Assembly (NCBI RefSeq): GCF_019297855.1
Contig: NZ_CP079194.1
Coordinates: 2,405,501 to 2,469,500 of the forward strand
Source of the DNA: Gymnodinialimonas ceratoperidinii
GTDB taxonomy: Bacteria; Pseudomonadota; Alphaproteobacteria; Rhodobacterales; Rhodobacteraceae
Direction of reading: 5' to 3'
DNA: 64,000 nt
In this document: piece after piece, positions 17,272 through 25,579 of the stretch
Layout of the letters: every line of letters starts with the position of its first letter
Position numbering within the stretch: position 1 is the first letter of the stretch
Notes under the pieces: model-generated
Told to the model about the DNA's origin: nothing
What the model saw: the letters and a program-made list of their open reading frames with translations, nothing else
Databases searched by the model: none
Made by a program: the position numbers and the translations under genes

Positions 17272-18408
17272 TCAACCCGCGCCGGCCGCCTCTGCTTCCG
17301 CGCGCAGGCGGTCGCGGTGCAGCATGAGATATTGCATCGACAAGATCAGGGGCGCGTTGGCCATGTCGCCCTCCTCCTGCATCCGGCAGGCCAGATCGTA
17401 GGAAACGAGGTGGCTGAGAATATCTTCGGCCTCATCGGCATGTCCGCCGATGCCCGCGACGTCATCGGGCAGATCTGCAATGCCGAGGTAGGAATACAAG
17501 ACCTGCGCCACGCCGCCGGGCGTCGGATAATAGCGGCCGATGTAGTGCAATTTGCCAAGCGTCAGGTTCGCCTCTTCCACGGCCTCGCGGCGGGCCGTGG
17601 TTTCGGGCGTTTCGCCAGCGTCGAGGATGCCCGCGACAGGCTCCAGCAACCAGGGCGCCGCATCGCCATTGGCGAAGGGCCCCATGCGGAACTGCTCGAT
17701 CAACATGATGCGGTCACGCAACGGATCGTAGGGCAGCACCGTGACCGCGTCGGCGACCCGGTAGACCGAGCGCCCGATCGGCCCCTGCGTGTCGCCATCG
17801 AAGCGCCGATGGCTCAGGCGGCGCTCCTCGGTGTTGAAGAAGCCGTCGTGGATGTGCTCGACGGCGTGTTCCGTCACATCGGCGCGGGTCATGCCCGCCC
17901 CCACGAGGCCCGGCCGCTGCCACCGCCCGGCCCGCACGGTGGCCTCGGCGCGGGCGCGGATGATGCCGAAGCGCGCGCCGATATCGCGCGGCGCAGCGTG
18001 GCCGATCTGACGCATGACCTCGCCTGCAGCCAGAAGCTGGATCTCGCCCCATAGCTCCGCCCATGTCGACAGCGACCAGTCCTCGCCCGGCGTGCCCGCC
18101 TGCTCCGGCGGGAACCACGCCTCGGCGGCGATCTCGGTGTCGCCCCGGAGCACCCGGACCGGGCGGCGGGTGTAGTCGAAACAGGCCTCGTAGAAATCGA
18201 GCCGCGCCAGCGCCTCTGCGCCGGGGGCGATCAACGCACCCTCGGCCGCCATCTCCGCGCGCGCCTCCAGCATCGGCCAGGATTTCCCCGCGACCCACGC
18301 CACGCGGTAGCCCGGCAAACGCGCAGGCTCCATCGCGACGGGCGCACCCGCGACAAGGTCCAGCAGGGGCTGGTGGCACAACGTGCCGAAAAGGAAAATC
18401 GGCACCAT
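17272..18408 (-). CDS. trgB: TrgB-like gamma-glutamylcyclotransferase-fold/Nudix fusion
   Basis: A 378-residue two-domain protein. Residues 1-150 look like an AIG2/GGCT fold (FLFGTL at 5-10, conserved Glu in FYEACFDY at 72-79). Residues 170-365 are an ADP-ribose-pyrophosphatase-type Nudix domain with the Nudix box at 260-282 (GILDAGETPE then RREAVEEAN). The usual Gly near the end of the box is Asn. It directly abuts trgA and precedes cysK, matching the tellurite-resistance locus of R. sphaeroides. It may hydrolyse a nucleoside diphosphate derivative. The role of the GGCT half is unknown. Confidence 0.85.
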   Translation of the reverse strand: MVPIFLFGTLCHQPLLDLVAGAPVAMEPARLPGYRVAWVAGKSWPMLEARAEMAAEGALIAPGAEALARLDFYEACFDYTRRPVRVLRGDTEIAAEAWFPPEQAGTPGEDWSLSTWAELWGEIQLLAAGEVMRQIGHAAPRDIGARFGIIRARAEATVRAGRWQRPGLVGAGMTRADVTEHAVEHIHDGFFNTEERRLSHRRFDGDTQGPIGRSVYRVADAVTVLPYDPLRDRIMLIEQFRMGPFANGDAAPWLLEPVAGILDAGETPETTARREAVEEANLTLGKLHYIGRYYPTPGGVAQVLYSYLGIADLPDDVAGIGGHADEAEDILSHLVSYDLACRMQEEGDMANAPLILSMQYLMLHRDRLRAEAEAAGAG

Positions 18409-18849
18409 CTAGCGCCAGGCCCGCGCGGCGAATTCCGTCAGGATGCCCGCGATGACGCCGCCGACCAGCAGCACGCCCCAGACGCCAAGGGTCAGGGACT
18501 GCGTCAGGTACTCCAGGAACAACTCCAACGAGGCGGTCACGGCCTCTTCGGGGTTGTCATAGCGCAGATTGGCGGAGCGGATGAACATCGTGCGCAGGGC
18601 GAAGAGCGCGATGGCGAAGAAGGCGATCTGCAACGAGGTCCGCAAGCCGTTCGACGCCGCAAGGCTCATGCCCGCGCCCGCGCGGTTGCCCATGACCATC
18701 CATCCCTGCCAGAAGCCGATGGCCGCGATCGTGATGTTGAAATAGGTCGCCGGCGTGCCTTCGGGCAACGTCAGTTTCGCCTGCATCGCCGCCACGTAGG
18801 CCACGGCGAAGAACAGCAAGCTGCCGGCCAGTTTCGCGCCCGTGGGCAT
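18409..18849 (-). CDS. trgA: TrgA-family membrane protein (tellurite resistance)
   Basis: A 146-residue inner-membrane protein with about four hydrophobic segments, beginning MPTGAKLAGSLLFFAVAYVA as in TrgA proteins. A longer frame exists, but this ATG fits the family. Its stop is adjacent to the trgB start, so the two are one transcription unit. In R. sphaeroides, trgAB raises tolerance to tellurite; the biochemical mechanism is unknown. The gene sits 145 bases downstream of a photolyase gene on the same strand. Confidence 0.82.
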   Translation of the reverse strand: MPTGAKLAGSLLFFAVAYVAAMQAKLTLPEGTPATYFNITIAAIGFWQGWMVMGNRAGAGMSLAASNGLRTSLQIAFFAIALFALRTMFIRSANLRYDNPEEAVTASLELFLEYLTQSLTLGVWGVLLVGGVIAGILTEFAARAWR

Positions 18850-18994
18850 GTGCTTTGTCCCGTCCCGTTCCGCTCGGACCGTCGTTGCGGCCAGAATTTC
18901 CACGCCAATTTCCGGGATGACGGGACGCGGCGCAAGGGGCGAGATTTATTTTCCGGCGCAGCTGATCCCTTCACGGCACAGCAGGGTCGGAACT

Positions 18995-20404
18995 TCACGC
19001 CGTGTCGCGGTTCTCGTAGGCTTGCAAGGCCCGCGCGCGGCCCTCCGAGGCGCTGACGATGGGCGCATCGGGGTAACCCATATCGGGCGACAGGTTCCAC
19101 GAACGCGGCACCGCCTCGAAATACGACAGCGCGCTCTCCAACGCGGGCTGCGAGGTCTCTGCCAGCCAGCGCCGGCGATAGCGGCCATTCTTATCGAACT
19201 TTTCCGCCTGGGTCTCGGGATTAAAGACTCGAAAGAACGGCGTCGCATCCGGGCCGGAGCCCGCCGACCATTGCCACCCCATCGCGTTGCTCGCCGGGTC
19301 CCAGTCCACCAGACATTCCTCGAACCAGTCGAGCCCGATTTTCCAATGACACATCAGGTGCTTGGTCAGGTAGGAGGCGACGAGCATCCGGGCGCGATTG
19401 TGCATCCGACCGGTCACATACATCTCGCGCATGGCGGCATCGACGATCGGCATCCCCGTGCGCCCCTGCTTCCAGTCGCGCACCTCGTCGCGGCGTTCGT
19501 CGGTGTTCCATGGGAAGGCGTCCCACTCCTCGCGCCAATTGGCCGAGGTGATGCGCGGGGTGTGATAGACGAGGTGATGGGCGAAGTCGCGCCAGACGAG
19601 CTCTTTCAGAAAGGTCTCGGCACCCGATTTGCCCTCCGCCATTGCGCGCTGCCCCGCGTGCCAACACTGGCGCGCGCTGATCTCGCCGTAGGTGAGGTTC
19701 TCGGAGAGTTGCGAGGTGCCGTTCTTCTCTAGGTTGTCGCGTGCATCGGCGTAATCGTCGATGCCCTCCGCCATGAAGGCGCCCAACCGCTCCCTTGCGG
19801 CCTTCTCGCCGACGTTCACATGTTCGGCCACCACCGCCGCGCCCCGGTCCATCGCGGCGCCAAGCTGCCAATCCTCCAACGTGTCGGAGGCGGGCCACGC
19901 CTCGGGCGCGGGAATATCGGGCACGTCCAGCGTCTCACCCGGAGAGCGGTTGCGCACGGACTTCCAGTAGGGTGTGTAGACCTTGTAATAGCCGCCGGTC
20001 TTAGTCTCGACCGTCCACGGCTCGAACAAGACGTGACCCTTGTGGCTGACGGCTTTGATGCCATCCTCGACAAGGGCGGCTTTCACGGCCTCGCCACGCT
20101 TGCGGCTGTCGGGGTCATAGAGGCGGTTCCAATGGACCGTGTCGGCGCCCACTTCGTCGATCAGGGCGCGCAGGGTGGTCAGCGCATCGCCGCGCCGCAG
20201 GATCAGGTTCGAACCGGCATCCCGCAGCGCCTCTGCGAAGGCGGCGACACCCAGGCCCAACCGCCACTTCGGCGCGGCCTTGTGGCTTTCCACCACCTCG
20301 TCGCAAATGAAAACCGGCACCACCGCGCCGCTTTCGCAGGCCGCAACCAGTGCCGGATTGTCGGCCAGGCGAAAATCCCGCCGGGCCCAGTAGATCGCCG
20401 TCAT
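18995..20404 (-). CDS. phr: Deoxyribodipyrimidine photolyase (class I CPD type)
   Basis: A 469-residue cryptochrome/photolyase protein. The N-terminal antenna-binding Rossmann half begins MTAIYWARRDFRLADNPAL. The C-terminal FAD half contains WRDFAHHLVYH, TGMPIVDAAMREM, MHNRARM and NAMGWQW, including the aromatic residues used for electron transfer. It repairs UV-induced pyrimidine dimers using light. An in-frame TTG four codons upstream is less likely than this ATG, which has TTTGGAGG 6 bases ahead. A plausible promoter TTGACC with TAGTTT lies just upstream on the minus strand. Confidence 0.93.
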   Translation of the reverse strand: MTAIYWARRDFRLADNPALVAACESGAVVPVFICDEVVESHKAAPKWRLGLGVAAFAEALRDAGSNLILRRGDALTTLRALIDEVGADTVHWNRLYDPDSRKRGEAVKAALVEDGIKAVSHKGHVLFEPWTVETKTGGYYKVYTPYWKSVRNRSPGETLDVPDIPAPEAWPASDTLEDWQLGAAMDRGAAVVAEHVNVGEKAARERLGAFMAEGIDDYADARDNLEKNGTSQLSENLTYGEISARQCWHAGQRAMAEGKSGAETFLKELVWRDFAHHLVYHTPRITSANWREEWDAFPWNTDERRDEVRDWKQGRTGMPIVDAAMREMYVTGRMHNRARMLVASYLTKHLMCHWKIGLDWFEECLVDWDPASNAMGWQWSAGSGPDATPFFRVFNPETQAEKFDKNGRYRRRWLAETSQPALESALSYFEAVPRSWNLSPDMGYPDAPIVSASEGRARALQAYENRDTA

Positions 20405-20468
20405 GCGCGCCTCCAAATTCTCAGCGAAAACTAGGGCGCGACAGGCAGGGTCAAGTCTTTCGCGGGCG

Positions 20469-20756
20469 TCAAGGCGCCTCGATCAGCACCAGATCCCGCT
20501 CGGACGCGCCGGTCGCATGGGTCATTGCCTCTTGATAGGCCTCGGATTCGTAGCAGGCATTCGCCGCATCGAGCGAGGGGAAAACCGCCACGACGTTGCG
20601 CGGATGGGCGCGGCCCTCCTTCTGGATCGAGCGCCCGCCCCGTGCGAGGAAACAGCCCCCATGGGCGGTGATCGCATCGGTCGCCAGCGCGGCATATTTC
20701 GAGTAGGCCGCGTCGTCGGTCACGGTCACATGGGCAATCCAATAGGCTTGAGGCAT
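20469..20756 (-). CDS. DUF1330 domain protein
   Basis: A 95-residue dimeric ferredoxin-like-fold protein of the DUF1330 group (MPQAYWIAHVTVTDDAAYSKY at the start; FLARGG and FPSLDAANACYESEAY later). Members have no established biochemical role. It lies 45 bases downstream of alaS and 64 bases upstream of the photolyase, all on one strand. The length is complete for the family. Confidence 0.82.
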   Translation of the reverse strand: MPQAYWIAHVTVTDDAAYSKYAALATDAITAHGGCFLARGGRSIQKEGRAHPRNVVAVFPSLDAANACYESEAYQEAMTHATGASERDLVLIEAP

Positions 20757-20801
20757 CGTGCTTCCCTTTGTTATCGCATGTTTATTTTATTTCGCGACGG
20801 T

Positions 20802-23453
20802 TCACCCCGCCTGCGCCAGAACCGCCTTGGCCGCGGCAAGAGCCGCCTCGGCATTCTCGGCACTGGCCCCGCCACCCTGGGCGAAATCAGGCCGGCCACC
20901 GCCGCCCTTGCCGCCCAATTCGACGACCGCCGCGCGCACCAAATCCACGGCGCTGATCCGGTCTTTCAGATCATCGGTCACGCCAGCGGCCACAGCCGCT
21001 TTGCCGCCGGTATCGGCCACCAGCACCACCGCGCCCGAGCCGAGACGCGCCTTGTGCTCGTCGACGATGCCAGCAAGGTCCTTGCCCGTCACGCCCGAAA
21101 GCGCCTGACCGTGGAAGGCGATCCCGTTGACCTCGGTCGCCTCGGGCGCGCTGGCGCCGCCGGCCATGGCCAACTCACGACGCAGCTGTGCCACCTCGTT
21201 CTCGAGCTTCTTGCGGTCGTCCTTCAGGGCCTTCACCCGATCGATCACATCGCCGGGCTGCGCGTTCAGCTCCTGGGCCAGCGCGGCCATGCGGTGATCC
21301 TGCTCGGAGAGATACTCGAACGCCGCCGGCCCCGTCAGCGCCTCGATCCGGCGCACGCCGGCGCTGGAGGCGCTGTCGCCGAGGGTCACGAAAACGCCGA
21401 TGTCGCCGGTGCGCGCCACGTGGGTGCCGCCGCAAAGCTCCAGCGAGTAGGTATCCCCGCCCGTGCCCTTGCCCGAGCCCGCCAGCGCGCCCATGGAGAC
21501 CACGCGCACCTCGTCGCCGTATTTCTCACCGAACAGCGCCTGCGCGCCGAGGCCGCGGGCGTCATCGGGGGTCATCACCCGAGTTTCCACCGCGCCGTTC
21601 TGGCGGATGTATTCATTCACCTCGGCCTCGACCTGGGCCAGCTCCTCAAGGCTCAGCGCCTTGCCGTGGCTGAAGTCGAAGCGCAGCCGATCGGGTGCAT
21701 TGAGCGAGCCGCGCTGCGCCACGTGATCGCCAAGCGCGCGGCGGAGCGCCTCGTGCAGCAGGTGGGTGGCGGAGTGGTTGGCGCGAATGGTTGTGCGGCG
21801 CTCATGGTCGACCGTCAGCTCCGCGCCCTGCCCCACCTTGATCTCGCCCTCGCTCACCTCGCCGATGTGCAGGAACACGTCCGCCACCTTGCGCGTATCG
21901 GTCACGGTCACGACGCCGCTTTCGGTGCGGATCACGCCGGTGTCGCCGACCTGACCACCCGCTTCGGCGTAGAACGGCGTCTGGTTGACCACGACGGTCA
22001 CGCTGCCCGTGGCCGCATCCACCGTCGCGCCGTCCTGCACCAGCGCCAGGACCTGGCCCTCGGCCACTTCGGTGTCGTAGCCCAGGAACTCGGTCACGCC
22101 GTGCTTCTCTGCGATGTCGAACCAGATCGTGGCATCCGCCGCGTCGCCGGACCCGCTCCAGGCGGCGCGGGCCTTGGCCTTCTGCTCGGCCATGGCGCTG
22201 TCGAAGCCCTCGGTGTCCACAGCGCGCCCCTGCTCGCGCAGGGCGTCCTGCGTCAGATCGAGGGGGAAGCCGTAGGTGTCATAGAGCTTGAACGCCGCCT
22301 CGCCGGGCAGGTTTCCACCCTCGGGCAGCTTCGCCACTTCGTCATCCAGCAGCTTCAGGCCACGGTCGAGGGTCTGGCGGAAGCGTTCTTCCTCCAGCTT
22401 CAGGGTCTCGGTGATCAACGATTGCGCTTGCCCGAGCTCGGCATAGGCCTGCCCCATCTGGCTCACCAGCGCGGGCACGAGGCGATACATCAGCGGGTCC
22501 TTCGCGCCGAGCAAATGCGCGTGACGCATGGCGCGGCGCATGATCCGCCGTAGCACGTAGCCGCGCCCGTCGTTCGAGGGCATGACGCCGTCGGCAATCA
22601 GGAAGGAGGTGGAGCGCAGATGGTCCGCGATCACCCGGTGGTGCACGTTCTGATCGCCGTCGAGATCGGTCGACGACGCATGGGCCGAGGCCTCCATCAG
22701 CGCGCGCATCGTGTCGGTGTCGTAGTTGTCGTGGGAGCCCTGAAGCAGCGCCCCGATCCGCTCCAGCCCCATGCCGGTGTCGATCGACTGCATGTCGAGC
22801 GGCACCATCGAGCCATCGGCGAACTGCTCGTTCTGCATGAAAACGATGTTCCAGATCTCGATGAAGCGGTCGCCATCTTCTTCCGGGCTGCCCGGAGGGC
22901 CACCCCAGATGTGCTCGCCGTGGTCGTAGAAGATCTCGGTGCAGGGGCCGCAGGGGCCGGTCGGGCCCATCTGCCAGAAGTTGTCAGAGGTCGCGATGCG
23001 GATGATCCGATCCTCGGGCACGCCGACCTTCTTCCAGATCTCGAAAGCCTCGTCATCGGTGTGGTAGACGGTGACGTAGAGCCGGTCCTTGGCGAGGCCG
23101 AAGTCTTTGGTGATCAGCTCCCACGCGTAGCGGATCGCGTCTTCCTTGAAGTAATCGCCGAAGCTGAAATTGCCGAGCATCTCGAAGAACGTGTGATGAC
23201 GCGCGGTGTAGCCCACGTTGTCGAGGTCGTTGTGCTTGCCGCCAGCGCGCACGCATTTCTGGGCCGAGGTGGCACGCACGTAATCGCGGGTCTCGACCCC
23301 GGTGAAGAGGTTCTTGAACTGGACCATGCCCGAGTTGACGAACATCAGCGTCGGGTCATTGCGCGGAACCAACGGGCTGGAGGGCACGATCTCGTGCCCC
23401 TGCCGACCGAAGTAATCGAGGAAGGTCGAACGGATATCATTCAGGCTGGTCAT
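20802..23453 (-). CDS. alaS: Alanyl-tRNA synthetase
   Basis: An 883-residue class II synthetase. The catalytic domain occupies the first 450 residues (starts [20 protein letters not shown], with [13 protein letters not shown]). The editing domain has [12 protein letters not shown] and [11 protein letters not shown] zinc ligands. The C-terminal DHHA1-like domain has the Gly-rich segment [16 protein letters not shown]. It charges tRNA-Ala and clears Ser-tRNA(Ala). recA is encoded upstream on the same strand, a common pairing in proteobacteria, but a terminator-like pair of hairpins separates them. Confidence 0.98.
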   Translation of the reverse strand: MTSLNDIRSTFLDYFGRQGHEIVPSSPLVPRNDPTLMFVNSGMVQFKNLFTGVETRDYVRATSAQKCVRAGGKHNDLDNVGYTARHHTFFEMLGNFSFGDYFKEDAIRYAWELITKDFGLAKDRLYVTVYHTDDEAFEIWKKVGVPEDRIIRIATSDNFWQMGPTGPCGPCTEIFYDHGEHIWGGPPGSPEEDGDRFIEIWNIVFMQNEQFADGSMVPLDMQSIDTGMGLERIGALLQGSHDNYDTDTMRALMEASAHASSTDLDGDQNVHHRVIADHLRSTSFLIADGVMPSNDGRGYVLRRIMRRAMRHAHLLGAKDPLMYRLVPALVSQMGQAYAELGQAQSLITETLKLEEERFRQTLDRGLKLLDDEVAKLPEGGNLPGEAAFKLYDTYGFPLDLTQDALREQGRAVDTEGFDSAMAEQKAKARAAWSGSGDAADATIWFDIAEKHGVTEFLGYDTEVAEGQVLALVQDGATVDAATGSVTVVVNQTPFYAEAGGQVGDTGVIRTESGVVTVTDTRKVADVFLHIGEVSEGEIKVGQGAELTVDHERRTTIRANHSATHLLHEALRRALGDHVAQRGSLNAPDRLRFDFSHGKALSLEELAQVEAEVNEYIRQNGAVETRVMTPDDARGLGAQALFGEKYGDEVRVVSMGALAGSGKGTGGDTYSLELCGGTHVARTGDIGVFVTLGDSASSAGVRRIEALTGPAAFEYLSEQDHRMAALAQELNAQPGDVIDRVKALKDDRKKLENEVAQLRRELAMAGGASAPEATEVNGIAFHGQALSGVTGKDLAGIVDEHKARLGSGAVVLVADTGGKAAVAAGVTDDLKDRISAVDLVRAAVVELGGKGGGGRPDFAQGGGASAENAEAALAAAKAVLAQAG

Positions 23454-23528
23454 GGCGCGGCGGTTCCAAAGCTAAAGATGCGGCGCATGATGTAACCGTG
23501 CCCCGCCGCCCTGTCCATGATCCCACGC

Positions 23529-23583
23529 GAAAAAGCCGGGGGCGGCCGCGCTAACGAAAAAGGGCGGCCCGTGAAAGCCACCC
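23529..23583 (-). terminator. Tandem rho-independent terminators after recA
   Basis: On the minus strand, arms GGGTGGC and GCCGCCC form a seven-pair stem (23562-23583) followed by TTTTT. A second short hairpin, GCCG-CCCC-CGGC followed by TTTTT, lies about 30 bases further on. Together they should end the recA message before alaS. Confidence 0.75.
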
Positions 23584-23675
23584 TCTCCGTCGCATCTCCC
23601 TGCCCGGAATGGGACCGGACCGAGATGAAACTTGGCAGGCGCCCGTCTGAATGCCGGACAACTGCGTAGCCTGCG

Positions 23676-24749
23676 CTATTCGTCGTCGGCCAGCATGTCG
23701 GGGTCGTCCTTGTCCATGTCAAACTCGAGCCCGTGGGCCGCGCGGATCTTGTCCTCGATCTCCAGCGCGATGGCCGGATTGTCCTTCATGAACTGCTTGG
23801 CGTTCTCCCGGCCCTGCCCCACACGCTCGTCGCCGTACGAGAACCAGCTGCCGGATTTCTCGACGATGCCGGCCTTCACGCCCATGTCGATCAGCTCACC
23901 GCTCTTCGAGATGCCCTCGCCATACATGATGTCGAATTCCACCTGCTTGAACGGCGGCGCCACCTTGTTCTTGACGACCTTGACGCGGGTGGAGTTGCCA
24001 ACGACCTCGTCGCGGTCCTTGATTGCGCCGATGCGGCGGATATCGAGGCGGACGGAAGAGTAGAACTTCAGCGCGTTACCGCCGGTCGTGGTTTCGGGCG
24101 AGCCGAACATCACGCCAATCTTCATGCGGATCTGGTTGATGAAGATCACCATGCACCCCGAACGATTGATCGAGCCGGTCAGCTTGCGCATCGCCTGCGA
24201 CATCAGCCGCGCGTGCACCCCGACCGAACTGTCGCCCATGTCGCCTTCCAGCTCGGACTTCGGCGTCAGGGCCGCGACCGAGTCGACGATGACCATGCTG
24301 ACGGCGCCCGAGCGCACCAGCGTATCGACGATCTCGAGCGCCTGCTCTCCGGTATCGGGCTGCGAAATCAGCAGCTCATCAAGGTTAACGCCAAGCTTGC
24401 GGGCATATTGCGGATCGAGCGCGTGCTCCGCGTCGACGAAGGCACATACGCCGCCCTTTTTCTGCTCTTCCGCGACCGCGTGGAGCGTCAAGGTCGTCTT
24501 GCCCGAGCTTTCAGGCCCATAGATTTCAACGATGCGCCCCTTGGGCAGCCCGCCGATCCCCAAGGCAATGTCGAGCCCGAGGGAGCCTGTGGAGGTCGCC
24601 TCGATCTCCTGAATGGCATTCTCGCCGCCCAGTTTCATGATAGAGCCCTTGCCGAACTGGCGTTCGATCTGCGCCAGCGCGCTGTCGAGGGCTTTTTGCT
24701 TATCAGCAGATTTACGATCGGTCATGTCGAGAAGGTTCGCCGTTGCCAT
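23676..24749 (-). CDS. recA: Recombinase RecA
   Basis: A 357-residue recombinase. Walker [10 protein letters not shown] is at 78-86, the loop-1 and loop-2 DNA-binding segments are in the middle ([13 protein letters not shown] with the following Thr-rich stretch), and the tail is acidic ([14 protein letters not shown]). It performs strand exchange in homologous recombination and triggers LexA self-cleavage. The start [11 protein letters not shown] matches alphaproteobacterial Rec[10 protein letters not shown] eight residues in is an alternative. Two SOS-box-like sequences lie upstream and terminators lie downstream, so it is probably monocistronic and DNA-damage inducible. Confidence 0.98.
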   Translation of the reverse strand: MATANLLDMTDRKSADKQKALDSALAQIERQFGKGSIMKLGGENAIQEIEATSTGSLGLDIALGIGGLPKGRIVEIYGPESSGKTTLTLHAVAEEQKKGGVCAFVDAEHALDPQYARKLGVNLDELLISQPDTGEQALEIVDTLVRSGAVSMVIVDSVAALTPKSELEGDMGDSSVGVHARLMSQAMRKLTGSINRSGCMVIFINQIRMKIGVMFGSPETTTGGNALKFYSSVRLDIRRIGAIKDRDEVVGNSTRVKVVKNKVAPPFKQVEFDIMYGEGISKSGELIDMGVKAGIVEKSGSWFSYGDERVGQGRENAKQFMKDNPAIALEIEDKIRAAHGLEFDMDKDDPDMLADDE

Positions 24750-24835
24750 GGAATTCAGATCCTTATGTCATGCCGCAGGGTCTGGCGGCAATGGGGCCGG
24801 TTGGGGCAAAGCACCCTCGGGTCCGGCTTCGTTAT

Positions 24836-24850
24836 GTTCACCTCTTGTTC
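24836..24850. promoter_or_regulatory. SOS box (LexA site) upstream of recA
   Basis: GTTC-ACCTCTT-GTTC matches exactly the alphaproteobacterial LexA consensus GTTC-N7-GTTC. It lies 87 bases upstream of the recA ATG, within promoter range, so LexA repression is expected. Confidence 0.8.
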
Positions 24851-24864
24851 ACATTGCAGCTAGC

Positions 24865-24879
24865 AAACAAAACGAGAAC
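24865..24879. promoter_or_regulatory. Second, one-mismatch SOS-box-like site
   Basis: On the minus strand this reads GTTC-TCGTTTT-GTTT, one base off GTTC-N7-GTTC. It lies 14 bases beyond the perfect box, in the opposite orientation, between recA and the divergent plus-strand gene. It could let LexA bind cooperatively or also touch the divergent promoter; it is weaker than the first site. Confidence 0.45.
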
Positions 24880-24961
24880 AATTCAAGTTAAATCTTCTGT
24901 GCTGTGATAATTCACACGAAGGCGTTAACAATCGGTTACGAAAACTGGGAAGACTTGAGGG

Positions 24962-25579
24962 GTGCAGGCGGTGTTGGTGTTTTGGAAAGCGCGGCTGGTG
25001 CTTCTGGCGGTGCCGAAGACGGGGACGACGGCACTGGAATCGGCGCTTTTGCCCCATGCGGACACCGCGATCCTGAACCCGCCTCAGCAGAAGCATTGCA
25101 CGGTACGGCGCTACCGGAACCAGTTGCAGAAATTTTTCGAGCAGCGCGGCCAGCGGCAGTTGGAATTGATGGCTGTCGTCCGCGAGCCTGTTGGCTGGCT
25201 CTCGAGTTGGTATCGCTACCGCGCGCGCGACGAGATAAGCGGCACCGAGAACTCCACTGCCGAAGTAACGTTCGATGATTTCGTCGATGCCTGGCTGGAG
25301 GATACTCCGCCCGAATTTGCCAAGGTTGGCCGTCAGTCGCGTTTCGTCTCGGCGGAGGACGGCAGCCTCGGCGTCGACCATCTTTTCCGCCACGACCAAC
25401 TCGATCGCGCCGTCTCCTTTCTGGAGGATCGGCTCAAGACGCCGCTGGAATTGGGCCGCAGCAACGTCTCCCCTGCCCGGCCCGTCGACCTGAGCGCCGC
25501 GATGGAGGCGCGCCTGCACACAGAAGCGCCCGAGGAATTCGATCTCTGGTCGCGTGTGGGCGGTGATCTCGTCCCTTAG
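24962..25579 (+). CDS. Small sulfotransferase-like protein
   Basis: A 205-residue protein with PAPS-binding features of sulfotransferases: the 5'-phosphosulfate loop PKTGTT (18-23) and a 3'-phosphate-like segment REPVGWLSSW (74-83). At about 200 residues it is shorter than classic sulfotransferases, and substrate and activity are unknown. Start is uncertain: GTG here, GTG three codons later or TTG four codons later (giving LVFWKARL) are all possible, as the first residues are weakly conserved. It is divergent from recA and its end overlaps the cckA end by four bases. Confidence 0.7.
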   Translation: MQAVLVFWKARLVLLAVPKTGTTALESALLPHADTAILNPPQQKHCTVRRYRNQLQKFFEQRGQRQLELMAVVREPVGWLSSWYRYRARDEISGTENSTAEVTFDDFVDAWLEDTPPEFAKVGRQSRFVSAEDGSLGVDHLFRHDQLDRAVSFLEDRLKTPLELGRSNVSPARPVDLSAAMEARLHTEAPEEFDLWSRVGGDLVP

